Below are positions 56,418 through 64,000 of a stretch of DNA of 64,000 nucleotides, one piece after another. Below the pieces are notes generated by a model, which worked only from the letters and a program-made list of their open reading frames with translations, was not told the DNA's origin and searched no databases. The DNA comes from Gnetum montanum (Eukaryota > Streptophyta > Gnetopsida > Gnetales > Gnetaceae). The stretch is from positions 442,110-506,109 of the forward strand of contig MNCI01003938.1 in the NCBI GenBank assembly GCA_015680685.1. Direction: 5' to 3'. Each line of letters starts with the position of its first letter. Within the stretch, counting starts at the first letter, position 1. The translations under genes were made by a program, and so were the position numbers.

Positions 56418-57170
56418 ATGGAATGTTCTACTTAACCAAGTTGAAAATTAAGTCTTGGATCAATTGGACAATCCTGTCTCCTTAGATGTCTAGGTTCAAT
56501 GCCTCAAAAATCATGCCTTTTATTAGACATAAGAGTTGGATCTATCAACCTACTACAAAAGTGCATTGATGATGAACTTGAGAAAACACATTAAAAACTT
56601 GAACAAAACAAAGTACTAATGAACCATAAAATTTTATCTTTCCAAAGATACTTCATGTAACAAACTTCATAGAAAGTTTGGAAGTAATTTCAAGCATCTC
56701 CACTATGATCCATCTTATCAACAAATACATAACAATATTTAGGGAAGATTCACATGTTCTAGAATAATCATTTGAGAATAGGATTCTAAAACTGAAATAC
56801 TAAAATTTTTTTACTTAAATTCACTATGACCTCTTAGATCTATTAAATCGATTTCAAATTTTATTTTATGAACATTTTTAAATTTATAACTCAATGTTGC
56901 CTAGTGAAATCAAACTTGTAACCTAGGGTTATCAAGCCAAGGTTCTTACTCCTAAGCTAACACATCATTATGACTTTATAAATCAGCATTGTCCACTGAA
57001 ATTAAACCTATAACTTAGAACTTACAATTTAAGAGTATTGCCACTATGTGATTGAAATAATTGTAAAGGTATTCAAGATATCTAATGAAAGAGTTCATAT
57101 TCCTAAAGTATCTATTTACTTAGATACTTATGAACATTCAATAAGTTGCACTAACTCATTAAGCTTCTAT
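56418..57170. other. Unassigned stretch between C and D2
   Basis: No coding signal. It contains two copies (about 56890-56945 and 56980-57040) of a short degenerate repeat also found in the G1 spacer at about 21295-21365 and 22540-22605. This hints that the right flank of C may be the same kind of DNA as the left flank, but the continuation of the G1 third ORF is not here. Confidence 0.4.
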
Positions 57171-58475
57171 TGGTGATCATTTGGGACCACCAACATTTTC
57201 CTTCGGGTCTCACAACTAGGATCATAGGAAATGAAGATGTTCCTTCAAACTTCAGTTTAGGTGTTTGCTAGTCTCTAAAAACACCAAGGCCCAAATACCT
57301 TCAAATAAACACAATGGTAATAGAGTGAACTAAACATAAATGTGTGTTTGTTGTTATGAATGTTGAAATGCTTAGGTTTATATATGAAACTATAACTGGC
57401 TATTATAACAAAAATTTGACTAAACTTGTTAAATATTGTGAGTCATTAAAGATTCCTATTTTGTTAGGTCACTTAGTCTATATAGTCCCTATAGTAAGTT
57501 GCTTGAAACAAATAAATTTTCACCAAAATTCTTAAGCACAATTCTACAGAAGTCCACTACTAATTTTCCTCAAAAAGAAATATCCACAAGAAAATTAGAA
57601 TAAAGTGAGATTCAATGGATTTTAAAAGAAAATAAGAAAGAAAGAAAATTTGTGTGAAATCTCAAACATTTAAGCGAGATAAATTGAGCATGAGGAAACA
57701 CTTTGAAATAAAGCTATTACAATTCAACCTAAAGTATTACAAATTGCAATTTCATAAAAGACACTCCTATTAAACTACCAAAATGCTTTGTAAACAACAA
57801 AATACAAGCTATTATTTGGCTAGTTCATAGCTATCAAGAATTGCAAACAATAGAGTTATCAGAAAAGATTTAACAATTTCAAGATTGAAATTATCAAGGA
57901 AAAAACCTTAAAAATTGAAGCTATTTAAGTTAGCTCAAAATATCAAATATTTTCTAAACCCTCTAGACTCAAACAGGAAATTTCATAAAGACATTACTAT
58001 TAAATTTCTCAAGATGTTTTTCAAAAGCTAACATAAGCTCTTATATGGCAACCAAATAGAAGTCTAGAATTGTGCAAAAATAGAGCTGTAAGAGCAATCA
58101 AGAAATCCAAAAATTAAGTGCCAAGAACAATACTATCTAAACTATTAGCTAAGCCGCTGAATCTATGATGCAATTACCAAGCCATTTTTACAAGTAGTCT
58201 TCCATAATTCTTATTCCAAGTTTTTCCCTTTTCTCCATTCTACCCTTGAAGTTCTTTTTATAGTAACTTATGAGTAGTTACAATCATCATGGAAAATTAA
58301 TATTTTTTATATCCACTATGGGAGTTAGTTATAACCATCATAAAGTTAAATATTATAGTTGCTAAGTGTTCTATTTGGTAGTTACAATCACCATGATAGT
58401 TAATTATAACTACCATAAATATTATTATTGATAAGTGTTCAATTCATATAGGACATTGAACAACTGTCTCATAAA
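57171..58475 (-). repeat. D2: 3' LTR of a second D-family element
   Basis: About 1305 bases aligning in reverse complement to the D 3' LTR (46830-48245), including the TATA box (58256-58263) and the TGGTGATCATTTGGGA end. A polypurine tract (complement TCCCCTTTCC, 58476-58485) follows at the U3 side, so this is the 3' end of an element whose body lay to the right, not a solo LTR. Only a short AT-rich piece of that body is still recognisable before unrelated sequence begins. Confidence 0.72.
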
Positions 58476-58485
58476 TCCCCTTTCC

Positions 58486-59109
58486 TTTATATTTTTTTAA
58501 TTATTTTTTTAACATGTATTTTACTCATTACCATGGAATACAATAGCTTATACATATATGTAAGCTTTTTCCAAACAAAGGAAAAGTTGGAGTGTTTTAT
58601 TGATAAATAGAGGCTTATTACAGTGAAATTAGGGACCATTGGATGCCATTATTATTATTTTTTTAGGGGAATTTGATTCTAATCAAAAGTAGTAGCACTA
58701 GTAGCTAATGTTAGGGCTAGAGCTGACCCTGAGGATCTAGCAAAACTAGCTAAAGTAATTCATGTGGCTACTTACTTGAGTGGGAGCTCTGCCATCGCAT
58801 TCACCACTATTTATGGATCTTATAGTGGCACCGAAACACCTCCAAAGGTAATGGTGCTATGGTAGTTGTTATTTTTCATCCAGAACCACATCGTTGTCTT
58901 CCATGCTATTCCTGCATTGCTCACCACCACATCTAGATTGTTTTATCCCATCAAAGTTTAGATACTTCCCAACTGTTTTGAAATTATAATTCCAAGAAAG
59001 CTACAAAGGGCCTTTTGTAAGAAACAATTGTGTAGAAAAATCGAATTGCACAAGTAATCAAAGTACAAAATGTAGAAGCATATGGAACTGACCTCCAGCC
59101 ATTAATGCC
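58486..59109. other. Unassigned junction between D2 and E
   Basis: Contains the presumed internal remnant of D2 (58486-58620) and a GC-richer patch. On the plus strand 58688-58863 encodes about 58 open codons including ADPEDLAKLAKVIHVATYLS and SSAIAFTTIYGSYSG, ending at TAG. It does not look like a retroelement protein and I cannot identify it; it may be a stray host exon or captured fragment. Confidence 0.35.
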
Positions 59110-59640
59110 TTCAATTAATCTTATTCAGATTCTTCTTATCCATAAAGACAACAGCTGAATTGTCACAAAACATTCTTTATGGCCTAGATATAAAATCCAC
59201 AATTCTAAGCCCTGATATGAAACTCTTTAGCCATACACCATGTGAAGTAGCCTCAAAACAAGAAGCAAACTCTGCCTCCATGGTGGAAGTAGCAACAAAA
59301 GTTTGCTTCCCACTCCTCCAAGATATAGCTCCTCTAGTTAGCATAAAAACATAACCAGATGTTGATTTCCATGAATCAACATAGCTAGAAAAGTCTAGGT
59401 CAAAGTAGCCAATCACCTCCAAGCAATCAGTTCATTTATACATAAGCATGTAGTCTTTTGTACCTTGAAGGTACCTCATCACTTTCTTTGCAGCCCTCTA
59501 GTGATCAATACCTAGATTACTCTGATATTTGCCCAACATTCCCATAACAAATGCAATGTTAGGTCTTGTGCAGGCCTAAGCATACATAAGGATTCCAACA
59601 ATTGAAGCATATGAAATGTTGCTCATCTAACTTTTTTCTA
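59110..59640 (-). pseudogene. Element E RNase H
   Basis: Open at 59177-59422: EVIGYFDLDFSSYVDSWKST, SGYVFMLTRGAISWRSGKQT and MEAEFASCFEATSHGVWLKS, then CDNSAVVFMDKKN. The catalytic D.DF (Y-D-x-D), E in MEAEF and D in CDNSA are all present. The motif block after SAVVF is lost at the truncation point. Confidence 0.85.
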
Positions 59641-60800
59641 AATCATTCCTAGGGCACTAGTTCAAATTGAACCTGTTACCCTTTACAATGGGTGCTATAC
59701 TTGGTGAAAAATCTTTCATCTAAAGCCTCTCTAAAACTTTGTTGATATAGGTCTCCTACGATAATCCTAGAATACATTTAAATCTATCTCTATGGATTTG
59801 TATGTCAATGAGATAAGATGCCTCACCCACATCTTCATGTCGAAATTCTTAGAGAGAAAATGTTTCACCTCATATAGAAATCCACTATTATTGGTTGCAA
59901 GAAGGATATCATCCACATATAGAACAAGGAAATAGATTTTTCTCCCACTAACCTTTTGGTATATATATTGATCCATGATGTTTTCTTTAAAATCAAATGA
60001 AGTGATTATATCATGGAATTTTAAGTACCATTAATGGGAGGCCTATTTCAATCCATATATGAATTTCTTGAGTTTTCATACCAATTGTTCATCATCACTA
60101 GAGGAAAATCATTAAGGTTGTTTTATATAAACCTCTTCCTCTAGATCACCATTTCGGAATGCTATTTTCACATCCATTTGATGTGATTCAAGATCAAAAT
60201 GGGTAACCAATGCCATGATAACATGAAGGGAGTCCTTCTTAGATACAGGAGAAAAGGTCTCCTTGTAACTTATTCCCTCTTTCTAAGTGAACCCTGTAGC
60301 AACAAATCTGGCCTTATATCTTTTAATGTTACCCAATGAGTCTTTCTTAGACTTGAAGACCCATTTGCATCCAATGGCTTTTACACCATCAAGAAACTTG
60401 ACAAGATCCTAGACTCCATTAGATGACATAAAGTTCATTTCATCTTTCATGGCATCATACCACAAGTTAGATTCTTCACAACTCATGGCTTGTGAAAACA
60501 TTTTGGGGTTAGTTTCAGCTTCTATGTTGTAGTCAGATTCCTAGAGATACATGATATAGTCACTAGGAATTGCTGATTGCCTTACTCTAGTAGATCGTCT
60601 TAATGTTGGTTCATCATTCTCTTGAGGATCATGATGTTCAATAGGTTCTGGTATCTGTTGTTCAGCTAGATCTACTACTTGTTGATCAGTAATTTGTGGA
60701 ACTTCAATGACTAGTTGTTGTTCAATATGCATTTGTGCTCTAGGCGTATTATGCATAACAATCAATCTATCATTTGAAATACTGGGCTCAGCGTCTATAT
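59641..60800 (-). pseudogene. Element E reverse transcriptase
   Basis: LRRSTRVRQSAIPSDYIMYL (60541-60620) is the usual copia linker RRS.R.R....P.DY. Then come the KARLVAKG/ETFSPVS-type blocks in broken frames (60200-60400), the WYLKFH/KLKKFIYGLKQA block near 60030-60080, and IYQKVSGRKIYFLVLYVDDI (YVDD at 59908-59919) with LLATNNSGFLYEVKHFLSKN and FDMKMW. The catalytic Asp pair is intact. A handful of stops inactivate it. Confidence 0.82.
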
Positions 60801-61580
60801 GATCTATCTCAAGATCTACTACTCCTACTAATCAAGTCATTCTCAAGAAATTTAGCATTCTTTGATTCTACAAACCTAGTAGTATGTGATGGGAAATAAA
60901 ATCTGTATTCCTTAGATTGTTTAGCATATCCAACAAAATACCCACTTATGGTCCTTGGGTCTAGGTTCTTTTCTTGTGGATTATAGACTTTTACTTCAAA
61001 CAGGCATCCCCAAACACATATATGTCGCAAACTCAATTTCCAACCTTTCCATAATTCAAATCATGTCTTTAAGATATCCTTGGTTGGAACTCAGTTTAAT
61101 ATATACATCACCAACTTGAAAGCTTTAGTCTACAAGGACTTAGGAAGCTTGGAGCTACTAAGCATACTCTACACCATATTCAATAATGTTTGATTTCTTC
61201 TTTCTACCACACCATTCTAGTCTAGAGAACTAGGCATAGTGTACTGTGCAACAATCCCATGCTCTTGAAGAAACTTAGCAAATGGACCAAGTGCTTGTCC
61301 ATCATCAATATATCTACCATAGTATTCACTACCTCTATCAGATCTCACTATCTTTATTTGCTTACTGCATTGTTTCTCTACTTCAACCTTAAACACCTTA
61401 AAGGCATCTATAGCTTTGCTCTTATTATGAAGTGGGTAGAGATACAAATATCATGAGTAATCATCAATAAAGGTAACGAACTAATTTTGATCATACACAT
61501 CCATATCTAAACTAAAAATATCTATACGTATGATCTCTAATATGTCTAAAGTCCTCTTGGCACCTTTCTTTGACATACTG
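60801..61580 (-). pseudogene. Element E integrase
   Basis: KSKAIDAFKVFKVEVEKQCS and KQIKIVRSDRGSEYYGRYID (61217-61447) carry the second catalytic Asp of the DD(35)E core (RSDRG.EY), followed by FLQEHGIVAQYTMPSS with the HGI.......P stretch of the third residue. The C-terminal domain at 60809-61036 has LRHICVWGCLFEVKVYNPQE, RTISGYFVGYAKQSKEYRFY, and FVESKNAKFLEND. These are standard copia integrase features. Confidence 0.83.
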
Positions 61581-62140
61581 ATCTACTTTCCCTTTATGTA
61601 GTCCATGCAAGTATCAAAGTCAGTAAAATCTAGAATATTAAGTACTCCATCATTTACTAATCTCTTTATTCTCTCAATAGAGATATGTCCTAATCTACAA
61701 TGCCACAACATAGAGGATTTATCATTCATAACGCATCTCTTAATGCCAGCATGAACATGCATAGAAGTATAAGAAGTTTCATTTTGTAAATTAATCTTGA
61801 AAAGACCATCTATCAATGTACCATTTCCAATAAGTTCATATCTATATTATAAACTAAATATAGTGTCTGAAATATTAAAGGAAAATCCCAATGATACAAG
61901 CCTTGAAACAGAAATTAAATTCCTTGAAAAAGTTGGAATATAAAATGTCTTTTCCAATTCTAAAATAAAATCACTACTTAAAACTAATATGCATGTTCCA
62001 ATTGCCTCCACATGTGAGCGCATCTTGTTGCTTCAATAGATGCATGACTTACTTCTCACTGGCCTCTTTAGGTTTTTCACCCCTGCAAGAAATTGGTTAC
62101 ATGGATTATAGAACCAAAATCAATCTTACATGTGTCATGG
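61581..62140 (-). pseudogene. Element E protease and GAG-preintegrase
   Basis: CKIDFGSIIHVTNFLQG (about 62080-62130) is the copia protease active site (W.(I/L)DSGA..H..N), with Ser-Gly-Ala replaced by Phe-Gly-Ser; the Asp codon is at 62119-62121. FILELEKTFYIPTFSRNLIS and VSRLVSLGFSFNIS follow, then the open segment 61583-61816 with MLWHCRLGHISIERIKRLV and FDTCMDYIKGK, the preintegrase W..RLGH and C..C.KGK boxes. Confidence 0.8.
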
Positions 62141-62993
62141 CCAACATCAACCATATTAGATTCAAAACAAATAAGTGAGAGTTAAGTACCTTTCTTTTCA
62201 AGCCATTTTTAATATTTAGAACAATCCTTCTTTATGTGCCCTTTCTTTTCATAGAAAAACATTTGGATTCTTTCTTAATATCAACTTGTGTAGGCAATTT
62301 GACCTTCCACTTGCCTTTGTCTTGTCCTTTATTGTTTCCTTGTGTATCCAAATGCACACTCTCTTTCATTTCCATAGCAAGTCTTCCCTATTCTTACACA
62401 CACATGGTCATTAGTTCATTGATTGACCATTTGTCCTTATGTGTGTTATAAGAAATCTTAAAGGGTCCGTATGGTGGTGGGAGCATGTTTAAGATATAGT
62501 GAACAAGGAAAGATTCTAACATCTTAACCTCAAGTGTTTTGAGTTGAGCCACTATATCCCTCATTTGCATGATGTGCTCATGCACACAAAGAATTTTAGT
62601 CAGCTTCATGGATGAGAACTTCATTATCAAGCTGCTAGCCAACACCTTGTCCAATGACTCAAATTGTTCATCGATGGCCTTTAACAAAGCACACACATTG
62701 TCATATTGTTTTAGTGAACCATGCATACCAATCGAGATCTTGGTTTTTATGAACATGACATAGAGGCAATTAGATTGCTCTCATTTTTCATAATTACTAA
62801 TGTCGTCTAGATAGCTAATTGCTATAACAACAAGTGGTTCATCTTTGTAGAGAGCATAATCAATGTCCATCTAGCCTAAATGAAGAAGAATTCTCTCCTT
62901 CCACACCTTATAATTATCACCCTTTAATTCAGGAATATCACATTTAAAATCAAAGTAGCTTACAAGTTGTACAACTGCATAATTAAACATGCT
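62141..62993 (-). pseudogene. Element E gag
   Basis: The start near 62993 reads MFNYAVVQLVSYFDFKCDIP, ELKGDNYKVWKERILLHLG, then a stop and MDIDYALYKDEP. The open stretch 62394-62756 includes HGSLKQYDNVCALLKAIDEQ, LIMKFSSMKLTKILCVHEHI, MQMRDIVAQLKTLEVKM and YNTHKDKWSINELMTMCV. This is the copia gag with its L.G.NY..W...........D and (H)I..M......L......M.......(I/L)..LP..Y boxes. A zinc-knuckle remnant is expected near 62230-62270 but is degraded. Confidence 0.82.
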
Positions 62994-64000
62994 TATGTCA
63001 CTAAATTTGAGATTAAAATACCATACAACATGTTTACCAATGTAAATCATGAAAAATATGAATCAAATGACATAAAATTGCCTGTGGACTAAATTTTAAT
63101 TCAAACAGATTCATATATCCTTACAATGAAATTATTAAAACCCTAAAACACCCTATGGGTAAATTAAGAAAATAATTTAACATATCATCCTAATTAATCA
63201 TATTAAATACAATAAAAATTCCTATGGGATAAAATTTATCATATTACATATGATTAATCACAATTTTAATGTTGTCTACTCGAATTTTGCATATGTGATC
63301 CAAAAGCTCTTAGTACATAATTTTGCATAATTAAAGATTCTATGGCTACTCGAATTATACAAAATTATATAGATCACTAGTTATAATTCATATGCAAAAA
63401 ATCATGCATACATATACAAAAATATTCATAAAATTGATAAATTACCAAATTCAACATGGTATAAACATAATTTTATCAAAATATTGAACAACTTTATGGT
63501 ATAAACATAACTCATTCAATTATCCTAGCCCAAGGTGCCCATGTGGAGGCTAACGCACCAAAAGAAAACCCTATAGAATGACGCTAATTCATTAGCCAAC
63601 ATGAAAAACACTAGAAATCATAATAATAATGATGAATGCTGGATATGCAAGCCATAATGGAAAAATTACATACATAATTCACAAATCCAACTATGCGCAG
63701 AGGGAACAGACATCTATTAACCTTAAAACCACTCAAGTTAAACCAAATAGTTATACAAACCCCAAAACTAAAGGAAGTGTATATGGAAAGCAAGAAATCT
63801 ATGTCAGCATTGCAAGGTATCATTTTCATGCTCAACCTTTAAAAACACTTACATAACGATAGGCTACTGTAGGCCAATGATGTAGATAGAAGACTATCAC
63901 ATAAAGCAAAATTGTAGACAACACAACCAAACCAACTCTCCAAAACAACAAAAGAAAATATTCTCATTGCCAGAGCAGTAATGGTTTCTATTTTCTAGAT
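62994..64000. other. Right-edge stretch: probable 5' leader and LTR of element E
   Basis: AT-rich, no genes. TGGTATTTTAAT on the minus strand at about 63013-63024 could be a badly decayed initiator tRNA-Met primer site. A direct repeat of TATGGTATAAACATAA occurs at about 63460 and 63496. The open frames at 63611-63856 on both strands are composition artefacts. I cannot place an LTR end. Confidence 0.35.

Larger units (their letters stand above)
59110..64000 (-). mobile_element. Element E: Ty1/copia retrotransposon, 3'-truncated and running off the right edge
   Basis: In minus orientation gag starts near 62993 and is followed by protease, GAG-preintegrase, integrase, RT and RNase H. The RNase H homology stops at about 59113, before the last conserved block (K.IDI.YH..RE), and no 3' LTR follows. 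Its coding frames are the best preserved pol in the window, so it is probably a fairly young insertion. The 5' LTR should lie within 63000-64000 or beyond, but I could not fix its ends. Confidence 0.8.

Noticed and set aside
57171-58475. D2 as a solo LTR.
   Set aside because: A polypurine tract follows the U3 side, which a solo LTR would lack. It is the 3' end of a larger truncated element.
1-64000. CRISPR arrays, bacterial operons, tRNA or rRNA genes.
   Set aside because: No regularly spaced repeats of the right kind, no bacterial gene layout and no cloverleaf or rRNA-like sequence were seen. The content is plant nuclear retrotransposons.

Overview
This is nuclear DNA of a flowering plant, probably a eudicot, from a repeat-rich heterochromatic region. 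The sequence is AT-rich and almost all of it is LTR-retrotransposon remnants. Reading frames are recognisable but broken mostly by TAG, TGA and TAA codons where relatives have CAG, TGG or CGA. That is the signature of long-term deamination of methylated cytosine. I found no intact ordinary host gene, no tRNA or rRNA gene and nothing bacterial. The species cannot be named from this window.

Layout. (1) 1-3713, minus: gag and protease of a Ty3/gypsy element (Tat/Ogre-like gag), running off the left edge. (2) 3714-6047: unassigned sequence with a 28-bp tandem repeat, a GCTAGG-rich minisatellite, a C-run and an 84-base N gap. (3) G1, an Athila-like Ty3/gypsy remnant lying in two pieces (6048-7894 and 20945-23953). 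(4) G2, a complete Athila-like element (7895-20939) inserted in G1's post-pol spacer; its flanks are AAGAG/AAGAT. (5) C, a Sirevirus-like Ty1/copia element on the minus strand (23954-56417) that abuts the broken third ORF of G1. C is split twice: by B in its reverse transcriptase (28039-34013, perfect AAGTA duplication) and by G3 at its protease/GAG-preintegrase boundary (35656-53586, perfect AACAT duplication). (6) G3 is a second complete Athila-like element. It is itself interrupted by D (42879-48245), which carries a gag plus pieces of host-like coding sequence. (7) 56418-59110: unassigned DNA plus the 3' end of a second D-family element (D2). (8) E, a second Ty1/copia element on the minus strand (59110-64000), truncated at its 3' end and running to the right edge.

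The deepest nesting is G1 > C > G3 > D, so the insertions can be dated relative to one another. G2 and G3 share one plan: LTRs beginning TGATGA and ending TCATCA, a tRNA-Asp-type primer-binding site, gag, protease, RT with a (Y/F)MDDF-STYG motif, RNase H, integrase, a long AT-rich spacer, a third ORF of about 930 codons, and the 3' LTR.

Four observations stand out. D has no visible pol and instead carries an intronless expansin-like A pseudogene next to other unidentified coding-looking fragments. B keeps gag and an envelope-like ORF but has no protease, integrase or RT. The third ORF of the Athila-like elements resembles the envelope-like ORFs of the two copia elements B and C. A hairpin in the G2/G3 LTRs shows compensatory base changes between the two families. 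All identifications are from reading motifs by eye; coordinates of degenerate domains are approximate.
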